This document shows, in pieces, positions 10,667 through 18,509 of a DNA stretch of 64,000 nt (position 1 is the first letter of the stretch; each line of letters opens with the position of its first letter). Both the position numbers and the translations under genes were made by a program. Under the pieces are notes generated by a model that ran no database searches, was not told the origin of the DNA, and saw only the letters and a list, made by a program, of their open reading frames with translations. The stretch covers positions 1 through 64,000 of the forward strand of contig JAIXZW010000003.1 in assembly GCA_027489375.1 (NCBI GenBank). Direction: 5' to 3'. Origin of the DNA: Paracoccaceae bacterium (GTDB taxonomy: Bacteria > Pseudomonadota > Alphaproteobacteria > Rhodobacterales > Rhodobacteraceae).

Positions 10667-11998
10667 ATGAGCAGGACTTGGCTGAATATGCGGGCCGCAG
10701 AACTGGGGCGCGAGATCGGGGCGGGGCGGATCAACCCCGTGGACCTGACGGAGCTTTACCTCGATACGATCGCCGCGCACCCCTTGGCCAAGCGCATCTT
10801 TGCCCGCACCACCCCCGCACGGGCGCGGGCCGAGGCGATGGCGGCGACAACGCGGGCGCGGCGGGGCTGGCGGCACGGTTTGCTGGACGGCGTGCCGATC
10901 AGCTGGAAAGACCTGTTCGACACGGCGGATATCGCGACCGAGGCGGGGTCGGCCCTGCTGCGCAACCGCGTGCCGAAACGGGATGCCGAGGTGTTGGGCG
11001 TGGCGACGCAAGGCGGGCTTGTCTGTCTGGGCAAGACGCATATGAGCGAATTGGCCTTTTCCGGCCTCGGGCTGAACCCCGTGACGGAAACGCCGCCCTG
11101 CATCAATGACGAGGATGCGGTTTCGGGGGGGTCGTCGTCGGGTGCGGCGGCTTCGGTGGCTTACGGGTTGGCCCCTGCGGCGATCGGGTCGGATACGGGC
11201 GGGTCGGTGCGGATACCGGCGGCGTGGAACGATCTGGTGGGGTTGAAAACGACCTCGGGGCGCTTGTCGTTGAAGGGGGTCGTGCCGCTGTGCGAGCGGT
11301 TCGATACGGTGGGGCCGCTTGCGAAATCGGTCGAGGATTGCGCGCTGCTTCTGGCCGCGATGGAGGGCAGCAGGCCAAGCGATCTGAGCGGTGCCACGCT
11401 TGCGGGCACGCGGATGATGGTGCTGGAAACCGTGGCGCTGGAGGAATTGCGCGAGGGGCCGGAGCGGGGCTTTGACGATGCGGTCAGCCGTTTCAGCGGG
11501 GCAGGCGCGCGGATCGAGCGGGTGAAAGCCCCCGAGGTGGCCGAGGCGATGGGGCTGGCCGCCGCCCTGTTCACCGCCGAAGCCTATGGCATCTGGCGCG
11601 ACACGATCGAGGCTGCGCCCGCCAAGATGTTTCCCCGCATCCTTGAACGCTTCCGGTCGGGGGCGGCCATCGCGGCGCCGGACTATGTGGCAGCGTGGCG
11701 GCGGCTGGAGCAGTTGCGCCGTATCTGGGCGGACCGGACGGCGGGCTATGACGCGGTTCTGGTGCCCACCTCGCCCATCATGCCGCCGCATGCGGCACGC
11801 CTGATGGAGGACGACGCCTATTACGTGACCGAGAACCTGCTGGCGCTGCGCAACACGCGGATCGGCAACCTGATGGGGCTTTGCGCGTTGACCTTGCCGA
11901 CCATCGAACCCAGTTGCGGTATCTGCCTGATGGCCCCGCCGATGGCCGAGGAACGGCTGCTCCGGCTGGGTGTGGCCGCGGAAAAGGCGCTGCGCTAG
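10667..11998 (+). CDS. Amidase signature family hydrolase
   Basis: The protein (443 residues) belongs to the amidase signature family, which includes GatA and many amide hydrolases. The Ser-cisSer-Lys triad is visible: Lys in PISWKDLFD, the serine loop in GGSSSGAAA, and the nucleophile region GSDTGGSVR. It is not GatA by context, because no gatB or gatC is near. The ATG at 10667 follows a weak AGGGG. It is divergent from the UbiH-like gene and precedes an aminotransferase by 125 bp. The substrate is unknown. Confidence 0.88.
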   Translation: MSRTWLNMRAAELGREIGAGRINPVDLTELYLDTIAAHPLAKRIFARTTPARARAEAMAATTRARRGWRHGLLDGVPISWKDLFDTADIATEAGSALLRNRVPKRDAEVLGVATQGGLVCLGKTHMSELAFSGLGLNPVTETPPCINDEDAVSGGSSSGAAASVAYGLAPAAIGSDTGGSVRIPAAWNDLVGLKTTSGRLSLKGVVPLCERFDTVGPLAKSVEDCALLLAAMEGSRPSDLSGATLAGTRMMVLETVALEELREGPERGFDDAVSRFSGAGARIERVKAPEVAEAMGLAAALFTAEAYGIWRDTIEAAPAKMFPRILERFRSGAAIAAPDYVAAWRRLEQLRRIWADRTAGYDAVLVPTSPIMPPHAARLMEDDAYYVTENLLALRNTRIGNLMGLCALTLPTIEPSCGICLMAPPMAEERLLRLGVAAEKALR

Positions 11999-12123
11999 GG
12001 GCGGAAAAGCCACAAATCGGCGGCTCAAGCTGTGGGTGCGGCAGGCTTTTTCTGGACCGCATGCAATGACTTGGCTATCGTGACAACAAAACGGGGCGGA
12101 ACGACCCCGGACATGAGGCATGA

Positions 12124-13302
12124 ATGGCGTTTCCTGAGCGGTTTGACAGCCTGCCGGATTATGCATTTCCGCGTCTGCGGAAATTGCTCGACCCCCACAA
12201 GCCGGGGGCCGAACCCATTGCAATGACCATCGGCGAACCGCGCCACCCCATGCCCGCCTTTGTGGCCGAGGTGATGGCGGCGAATATCGCGGGCTTCGGG
12301 GTCTATCCGCCGAATGACGGAACGCCCGAACTGCTGGCGGCGATTTCGGGCTGGATTGCGCGGCGTTACGGGGTGGCGGTGGTCGAAGACCGGCTGATGG
12401 TGCTGAACGGCACGCGGGAAGGGCTGTTCAACGCCGCCGTTGCGCTGTGCCCCGAGACGAAGAACGGTAAGAAGCCGGTCGTGCTGATGCCGAACCCGTT
12501 CTATCAGGTTTACGCGGTTGCAGCGCTCGCAATGGGGGCGGAGCCTGTCTATGTGCCCGCCACGGCGGCGACAGGGTTCCTGCCGGATTACGCCGGTTTG
12601 CCCCGTGATGTGCTGGACCGCGTGGCGATTGCCTATCTGTGTTCGCCCGCCAACCCGCAGGGGGCGATTGCGTCGCGCGATTATCTGGCGGGGCTGATGC
12701 AGCTTGCCGAAAAGCATGATTTCAGGCTGTTCTCGGACGAGTGCTATTCGGAAATCTGGCGCATTGCGCCGCCGCCCGGAGCCTTGCAGGTGGCGGAAGA
12801 GATCGGGGCGGACCCCGAGCGGGTGGCGGTGTTCCATTCGCTGTCCAAGCGGTCAAACCTGCCGGGGCTGCGGTCGGGCTTCGTTGCGGGGGGCGTGGAA
12901 AGCATCGCCCGCATCCGCAAGCTGCGGTCTTTCGCCGGTGCGCCCCTGCCCCTGCCCGTCCAGCGCGTGAGCGAGCGGGCTTGGGCGGACGAGGCGCATG
13001 TGGCCGAGAACCTTGCGCTTTATCAGGACAAGTTCCGCATTGCGGATGAGGTGTTCGCCGGTGTGCAGGGATTCCAGAACCTCGAAGGCGGGTTCTTCCT
13101 GTGGCTTCCGGTCGAGGATGGCGAGCAAGCGGCGCTGAAGCTGTGGACCGAGACGGGCGTTCGGGTTCTGCCCGGTGCGTATCTGTCGCGCGATGTCGGG
13201 GGCGATAACCCCGGCAAGGGATATATCCGGGTCGCCCTTGTGGCACCCAAAGACGAAATGCAGCGCGGGCTGATCAAGCTCCGCGACTGTCTGTATCGGT
13301 AA
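12124..13302 (+). CDS. PLP-dependent class I/II aminotransferase
   Basis: The 392-residue protein has the class I/II fold. The PLP lysine is in HSLSKRSNLPGLRSGF, the aspartate contacting the pyridine nitrogen is in LFSDECYSE, and substrate-side features include FGVYPPNDGTPEL and LPGAYLSRD. In alphaproteobacteria close relatives are often annotated as succinyl-diaminopimelate aminotransferase (DapC) in lysine synthesis. That role is plausible but not proven; dapB lies 17 kb away. It ends 12 bp before ftsK, so the two may be co-transcribed. Confidence 0.87.
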   Translation: MAFPERFDSLPDYAFPRLRKLLDPHKPGAEPIAMTIGEPRHPMPAFVAEVMAANIAGFGVYPPNDGTPELLAAISGWIARRYGVAVVEDRLMVLNGTREGLFNAAVALCPETKNGKKPVVLMPNPFYQVYAVAALAMGAEPVYVPATAATGFLPDYAGLPRDVLDRVAIAYLCSPANPQGAIASRDYLAGLMQLAEKHDFRLFSDECYSEIWRIAPPPGALQVAEEIGADPERVAVFHSLSKRSNLPGLRSGFVAGGVESIARIRKLRSFAGAPLPLPVQRVSERAWADEAHVAENLALYQDKFRIADEVFAGVQGFQNLEGGFFLWLPVEDGEQAALKLWTETGVRVLPGAYLSRDVGGDNPGKGYIRVALVAPKDEMQRGLIKLRDCLYR

Positions 13303-13314
13303 GGGACGGGCAAG

Positions 13315-16305
13315 ATGGCATCCTATCAGGCACGGCAGCGCGATCCGCTTCTGGACCAGAACATGCAGGCGATGCTCGAACGGCGCGGGCGCGAGTTGAT
13401 CGGCATCGCGCTGGTCGGGGCGGCGTTGCTGTTCACGCTGATGCTGTGGAGCTATTCGCCCGAAGACCCCGGCTGGATGGTGGCGACGGATGAACCGGCG
13501 CGGAACATCCTTGGCCGCTTCGGGTCGGCGGTGTCTTCGACGCTGATCATCATCGGCGGCAAGGGGACATGGGCGATCCCGCTTATCCTCCTTGCATGGG
13601 GTCTGCGCTTCACGCTGCATCGCGGGGCCGAGCGGGCGCTGGGGCGGATCGTCTTTGCCGTGATCGCGGTGGCGATGTGTTCGGTCTATGCGGCGTCTCT
13701 GGTGCCGGCGGCGGATTGGCCGCATTCCTTTGGCCTTGGCGGGCTGTTCGGGGATACGGTTCTGGGCGCGCTGATCGGGATGGTTCCGGGGGGGGCGGGC
13801 TTCGGGTTGAAGCTCGTGTCGCTGCTTATGGGCGTCGGCGTCGTGGCGATGATGATGTTCGTGACCGGCTTTGACGGGCGCGAGGTGCGGGTGATTGGCC
13901 GTTTCCTGATGGTCGGGTCGGTCCTGCTTTACACCGCCATGCTGAACGTTGCGGGAAGCGGGGCCACGCGCACCGCCCGGGCTGCGGCGACGATGCAGGA
14001 GAAGCGGCGGGCGATGCAGGCCGATCCGCGCCGTGTGGATATGGGCGACCGTCCGCGCCGTGGCGAACCCGTGATGGACGCGCGGCGCGAGACGCAGCCC
14101 GAATGGGGACGCCCCACGCAACTGCGGGCCGATCCGCGCTATGGCGCGACGCTGGCCGAACAGCCGCATTATGCACCGCCACGCGAAAAGCAGGGGATTC
14201 TGTCGCGCGTCTCGGGCCTCACGCGGCGTATGGCCGAGCCGGAGCCGGAGTTGATCGAGCCTACGCCGCTTGACTATGACGATGATTTCCGCCCCGACGA
14301 AGACCGCATCAAGGCGCGGATTTCGGACGTCATCAAATCGCGCATCCGGCATCCGAACGGGCCGGTGAACGTGTCTGCCGGACAGCGGCGCGAACCTGCG
14401 CTGACGCGGCCGAGCCGCCCTGTGACGCTGGTGGCCGATACCGCCCGCCGTGTTGCCGAGCCGCCGCTTTCGGCTGCGGCTTCGGTCGCAGTGCCCGTGG
14501 CTTCGCCAGTGGCTTCGCCAGTGGCTTTTGGCGGGCGCATCGTGCCGCCCCCTCCAGCGGAACCCGAGGAGATTGACGACGAGAACATGTTCCGCGCCGA
14601 TTTGGGCGAGGATTACATGGCCGACGACGAGACCGACGACGAGGGGGATTACCCCCCTGCCCCGCTTGGTTCGCCCCGGATTGGTGCGGCGGAGCGGCGG
14701 CCCGTGGTGCAGCACGGGGTGAAGAAGCCCATCGCGCCTTCGCGGCAGGCGATTGCCGAATCGCAGCCGAAGTTGCGCTTCGACGATCCCTCGCCGGTTT
14801 ACGAACTGCCGCCGCTGTCGCTGCTTGCCTCGCCCGACGGGGTGGTGCGGCACACGCTTTCGGACGAGGCGCTGGAAGAGAATGCGCGGATGCTCGAATC
14901 CGTACTGGACGATTATGGGGTCAAGGGCGAGATCGTGTCGGTCCGGCCCGGCCCCGTGGTTACGATGTATGAGCTTGAGCCTGCGCCGGGGTTGAAGGCG
15001 AGCCGTGTGATCGGGCTTGCCGATGATATCGCGCGCTCCATGTCGGCCCTGTCGGCGCGGGTGTCGACCGTGCCGGGGCGGACGGTGATCGGGATCGAAT
15101 TGCCCAATGCCACAAGGGAAAAGGTGGTGCTGCGCGAGATTCTGTCGGCCCGCGATTTCGGCGATTCGAACATGCGTCTGCCGCTGGCCTTGGGCAAGGA
15201 TATCGGGGGCGAGCCGATCGTGGCGAACCTTGCCAAGATGCCCCACCTGCTGATTGCGGGGACCACGGGTTCGGGCAAGTCGGTGGCGATCAACACGATG
15301 ATTTTGTCGTTGCTTTACAAGCTGTCGCCCGAAGAATGCCGGTTGATCATGATCGACCCCAAGATGCTGGAACTATCGGTTTACGACGGGATTCCGCACC
15401 TGCTTTCGCCCGTGGTGACGGACCCGAAGAAGGCGGTCGTCGCCCTGAAATGGGTCGTGGGCGAGATGGAGGAGCGTTACCGCAAGATGTCCAAGATGGG
15501 CGTGCGGAACATCGAAGGGTTCAACGGGCGGGTGCGCGAGGCGCTGGCCAAGGGCGAGATGTTCAAGCGCACGATCCAGACGGGATTCGACGAGGATACG
15601 GGCGAGCCGGTGTTCGAGACGGAAGAATTCGCCCCCGTCGCCCTGCCCTATATCGTGGTCATCGTTGACGAGATGGCAGACCTGATGATGGTGGCGGGCA
15701 AGGAAATCGAGGCCTGTATTCAACGGCTTGCGCAGATGGCGCGGGCGTCGGGTATCCATCTGATCATGGCAACCCAGCGGCCTTCGGTCGACGTTATCAC
15801 GGGGACCATCAAGGCGAACTTCCCGACCCGTATCTCTTTCCAAGTGACGTCCAAGATCGACAGCCGCACCATCCTTGGCGAACAGGGGGCGGAACAACTG
15901 CTTGGCATGGGGGACATGCTTTACATGGCGGGCGGGGCGAAGATCACCCGTATCCACGGACCCTTCGTTTCGGATGAAGAGGTCGAGGAAATCGTCAATC
16001 ACCTCAAGAGCTTCGGGCCGCCCACCTATATGTCGGGCGTGGTCGAAGGGGTCGAGGACGAGCGGGCGGATGACATCGACATGGTGCTTGGCCTTGGTGG
16101 TGGCGAAGGCGGGGATGATGCGCTTTACGATCAGGCGGTCGCGATTGTCGCCAAGGACCGGAAGTGTTCCACGAGCTACATCCAGCGCAAGCTGGGGATC
16201 GGCTACAACAAGGCGGCGCGGTTGGTGGAGCAGATGGAGGAGCAGGGGGTCGTTACCCGTGCGAACCATGTGGGCAAGCGGGAAATTCTGGTTCCCGAAC
16301 ACTGA
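13315..16305 (+). CDS. ftsK: FtsK/SpoIIIE DNA translocase
   Basis: FtsK anchors at the division septum and pumps chromosome DNA while activating XerCD recombination at dif. The 996-residue protein has four N-terminal membrane segments (about 30-210), a Pro/Arg/Ala-rich linker (about 220-490), then the motor domain with Walker A GTTGSGKS and Walker B-like [11 protein letters not shown]. The C-terminal winged-helix gamma domain, which reads KOPS sequences, ends the protein ([28 protein letters not shown]). All functional parts look intact. Confidence 0.96.
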   Translation: MASYQARQRDPLLDQNMQAMLERRGRELIGIALVGAALLFTLMLWSYSPEDPGWMVATDEPARNILGRFGSAVSSTLIIIGGKGTWAIPLILLAWGLRFTLHRGAERALGRIVFAVIAVAMCSVYAASLVPAADWPHSFGLGGLFGDTVLGALIGMVPGGAGFGLKLVSLLMGVGVVAMMMFVTGFDGREVRVIGRFLMVGSVLLYTAMLNVAGSGATRTARAAATMQEKRRAMQADPRRVDMGDRPRRGEPVMDARRETQPEWGRPTQLRADPRYGATLAEQPHYAPPREKQGILSRVSGLTRRMAEPEPELIEPTPLDYDDDFRPDEDRIKARISDVIKSRIRHPNGPVNVSAGQRREPALTRPSRPVTLVADTARRVAEPPLSAAASVAVPVASPVASPVAFGGRIVPPPPAEPEEIDDENMFRADLGEDYMADDETDDEGDYPPAPLGSPRIGAAERRPVVQHGVKKPIAPSRQAIAESQPKLRFDDPSPVYELPPLSLLASPDGVVRHTLSDEALEENARMLESVLDDYGVKGEIVSVRPGPVVTMYELEPAPGLKASRVIGLADDIARSMSALSARVSTVPGRTVIGIELPNATREKVVLREILSARDFGDSNMRLPLALGKDIGGEPIVANLAKMPHLLIAGTTGSGKSVAINTMILSLLYKLSPEECRLIMIDPKMLELSVYDGIPHLLSPVVTDPKKAVVALKWVVGEMEERYRKMSKMGVRNIEGFNGRVREALAKGEMFKRTIQTGFDEDTGEPVFETEEFAPVALPYIVVIVDEMADLMMVAGKEIEACIQRLAQMARASGIHLIMATQRPSVDVITGTIKANFPTRISFQVTSKIDSRTILGEQGAEQLLGMGDMLYMAGGAKITRIHGPFVSDEEVEEIVNHLKSFGPPTYMSGVVEGVEDERADDIDMVLGLGGGEGGDDALYDQAVAIVAKDRKCSTSYIQRKLGIGYNKAARLVEQMEEQGVVTRANHVGKREILVPEH

Positions 16306-16325
16306 ACCCGCAGAAATCCCAAGAA

Positions 16326-16361
16326 AACAAGGCCGCGCCGCAGGGTGCGGCCTTGTTCTTT
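16326..16361 (+). terminator. Intrinsic terminator after ftsK
   Basis: An 11-bp stem (16326-16336 with 16347-16357) is followed by TTCTTTC. It separates ftsK from the downstream radical SAM gene, whose start lies 29 bp further on. Confidence 0.85.
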
Positions 16362-16389
16362 CGGGCTATGGGGGGTAGGTGCGCTGCCC

Positions 16390-17421
16390 ATGAAAGCAGC
16401 GGTTTCCTTGGATGATCTGGTGGCGCGGGGGCTGGTCGGGGCGGACGAGGCCCCTGCCCTGCTGCCGGTGCAGGAGGCGTTCAGGATCAGGGTCACGGGG
16501 GCGATGGAGCGGGCCATCGGCGACCGTTCGGACCCCGTAGCGCGGCAGTTTTTGCCGGATGTTCAAGAGCTTGGCATTCAGGACGGCGAGTTGTTCGACC
16601 CCATCGGGGACGAGGCCCATTCGCCGGTGAAAGGGTTAACGCATCGTTACCCTGACCGTGTGATCCTGCATGTGACGAAAACCTGCGAGGTTTACTGCCG
16701 TTTCTGTTTCCGCCGCGAAGCGGTGGGAGAGGAAGGCCATCTGACCGAAGCTGAGATCATAGCGGCTTTGGATTACGTGGCGGTTAATCCGCAGATCAGG
16801 GAAGTGATTCTTACGGGCGGCGACCCGCTAGTGCTTTCGGCGCGTCGAATCAAGGACTTGGTCGGGCGGATCGGGGCGATTGCTACGGTCGAGACGTTGC
16901 GGATTCACACGCGGATTCCGGTGGTGGCGCCCGAACGGGTGACGGAGGAACTGGCCGAATCCTTGGGGAATTCGCGGCTTTCGGTGGTTCTGGTGGTGCA
17001 TACGAACCATGCGCAGGAGTTCACCGATGCGGCGCGGGTGGCGTTGGGGCGGTTGCGGAGCGCGGGAATTATGCTGCTTTCCCAATCGGTTCTGCTGCGC
17101 GGGGTGAATGATTCCCTTGATGCGCTGGAAAATCTTTTCAGGGAATTGATGCGGAACGGGGTGAAACCCTATTACCTGCACCATTGCGATCTGGCGCGGG
17201 GGGTTTCGCATTTCCGAACCTCGATAGCCGAGGGGATGGCGCTGATGCGCGGGCTGCGGGGGCGGTTGTCCGGGCCGCTGCTTCCGACCTATGTGATTGA
17301 TATTCCGGGGGGATTCGGCAAGGTTCCGGTCAATCCGGCCTATGTTTCCCGTGGTGATGCACCCAAGGAATGGCGCATCACCGACTGGAAAGGCGGGGTT
17401 CACCGCTATGCTGATCCCTAA
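16390..17421 (+). CDS. Lysine 2,3-aminomutase-like / EpmB-like radical SAM protein
   Basis: This family uses a [4Fe-4S] cluster, SAM and PLP to move the amino group of lysine from C2 to C3. In the 343-residue product the radical SAM cysteines are C99, C103 and C106 (CEVYCRFCF), and the PLP-binding lysine is K311 in GGFGKVP. Length matches EpmB, which prepares beta-lysine for elongation factor P, better than the roughly 415-residue free-lysine enzyme. No epmA or efp is in the window. The ATG at 16390 is preceded by a G-rich ribosome binding site. The gene stands alone behind the ftsK terminator and converges with the formate dehydrogenase operon. Confidence 0.85.
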   Translation: MKAAVSLDDLVARGLVGADEAPALLPVQEAFRIRVTGAMERAIGDRSDPVARQFLPDVQELGIQDGELFDPIGDEAHSPVKGLTHRYPDRVILHVTKTCEVYCRFCFRREAVGEEGHLTEAEIIAALDYVAVNPQIREVILTGGDPLVLSARRIKDLVGRIGAIATVETLRIHTRIPVVAPERVTEELAESLGNSRLSVVLVVHTNHAQEFTDAARVALGRLRSAGIMLLSQSVLLRGVNDSLDALENLFRELMRNGVKPYYLHHCDLARGVSHFRTSIAEGMALMRGLRGRLSGPLLPTYVIDIPGGFGKVPVNPAYVSRGDAPKEWRITDWKGGVHRYADP

Positions 17422-17482
17422 ACAGCGCGGATGCACACCCTATGCATACGCGTGGGACGCTTCGTTAACGGGCGGGTAAGGT

Positions 17483-17713
17483 TCAGGCCGCGACGGGGCG
17501 GCGGATCTTGGCGGCGGCTTCAAGGACGAGGGGGCGCAGGCCCGCGCCGCCCGCATCGACCACGGCGAAGAATTTGGCGCGCATGCGGGGTTCCCAGAAA
17601 TCGTTGATATGGGCGGCGATGCCCTCGACGCCTTCGTCATGCGGCTTTGATTCGAAGAATTTCGCGATCTGGTTCGCCATGTAGATGTGTTTGTCGGTGG
17701 TATCAGCGGACAT
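17483..17713 (-). CDS. fdsD: FdsD, small delta subunit of NAD-dependent formate dehydrogenase
   Basis: FdsD is a small accessory subunit found at the end of fds operons; in Rhodobacter-type enzymes it helps to assemble or stabilise the molybdenum formate dehydrogenase. The 76-residue protein matches in size and in the MANQIAKFFES...HINDFWEPRMR core. Its start overlaps the fdhD 3' end by 11 bp, placing it last in fdsGBA-fdhD-fdsD. Confidence 0.9.
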   Translation of the reverse strand: MSADTTDKHIYMANQIAKFFESKPHDEGVEGIAAHINDFWEPRMRAKFFAVVDAGGAGLRPLVLEAAAKIRRPVAA

Positions 17714-18509
17714 GATGCGCAGCCTTTGTCAGTCTGTCGGAATGGGTGAAGACCTCGAACCTGTCGGGACGGGCGAGGGCGATGAGGGTGAGGCCCGCTT
17801 CGTCGGCCATATCCACTGCCGATGCGGTGGGGGCCGAGACGGCGATCAGGACCGGCGCGCCGAGGGTGGCGACCTTTTGCACCATGTCGATGGAGACGCG
17901 GCTGGTCAGGACCACGGCACCCTGTGGCGAGCCGTTGCGGACGAGGTGGCCGACGAGCTTGTCGAGCGCGTTGTGGCGGCCCACATCCTCGCGCGCGGCA
18001 AGGATGCCTGCGGGTGTCCAGAAGGCGGCGCAATGGGCGGCGCGGGTGATGTCGTGCAGGGGTTGCTGCGCCGTCAGGGCGGCGACGGCGGCATGGACCT
18101 GTTCGGGCGTCATGCGGAAGGGCGAGGGGGCGATATGCGCCACGGGGCGCACGGCCTGTTCGATGCTGTCCAGCCCGCACAGACCGCAGCCCACGGGACC
18201 GGCCATCGTGCGGCGGCGGGCCTTCAGGCGGTCTTCGGCATCGGAGCGGAGCCAGATCTGAACGTCGATCCCCTTGTCGGTTTCGACGGTTTCGACCGAT
18301 TCGATCTGGTCGGGGGTGGCGATGCCTTCGGTCAGGGCGAAGCCATAGGCGAAATCGGTGAGGTCGGCAGGGGTTGCCATCATCACCGCTTGCGTGGAGC
18401 CGTTGAAGGAGAGGGCGACCGCCGCCTCGACCGGCAGGGGGCGGACCCCCTGCGCGATGCCGTCTGCGGTGAAACCGAGACGGGGAAGGCGGCGGACGCT
18501 GTCCATCAT
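17703..18509 (-). CDS. fdhD: FdhD (FdsC), formate dehydrogenase accessory sulfurtransferase
   Basis: FdhD transfers sulfur to the molybdenum cofactor so that formate dehydrogenase becomes active, and chaperones the cofactor. The 268-residue protein carries the CGLCG motif (GPVGCGLCGLDSI) that holds the transferred sulfur, plus REDVGRHNALDKLVG and LTSRVSIDMVQK, hallmarks of the family. Its ATG overlaps the fdsA stop by 4 bp; a second ATG follows directly. In the Rhodobacter literature the same gene is called fdsC. Confidence 0.95.
   Translation of the reverse strand: MMDSVRRLPRLGFTADGIAQGVRPLPVEAAVALSFNGSTQAVMMATPADLTDFAYGFALTEGIATPDQIESVETVETDKGIDVQIWLRSDAEDRLKARRRTMAGPVGCGLCGLDSIEQAVRPVAHIAPSPFRMTPEQVHAAVAALTAQQPLHDITRAAHCAAFWTPAGILAAREDVGRHNALDKLVGHLVRNGSPQGAVVLTSRVSIDMVQKVATLGAPVLIAVSAPTASAVDMADEAGLTLIALARPDRFEVFTHSDRLTKAAHHVR

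Noticed and set aside
10667-11998. GatA subunit of tRNA amidotransferase
   Set aside because: The amidase has the signature triad, but no gatB or gatC is nearby and the flanking sequence is unlike GatA, so only the general family is named.
9356-12223. 955-codon minus-strand frame covering the amidase and UbiH-like genes
   Set aside because: Only the last 409 residues (from 10585) form a real protein. The upstream part is antisense to the amidase, which has its full catalytic triad on the plus strand.
16628-16654. TTAA-type box inside the lysine aminomutase-like gene
   Set aside because: TTAACGCATCGTTAC is imperfect and lies within a coding region with no downstream promoter need.
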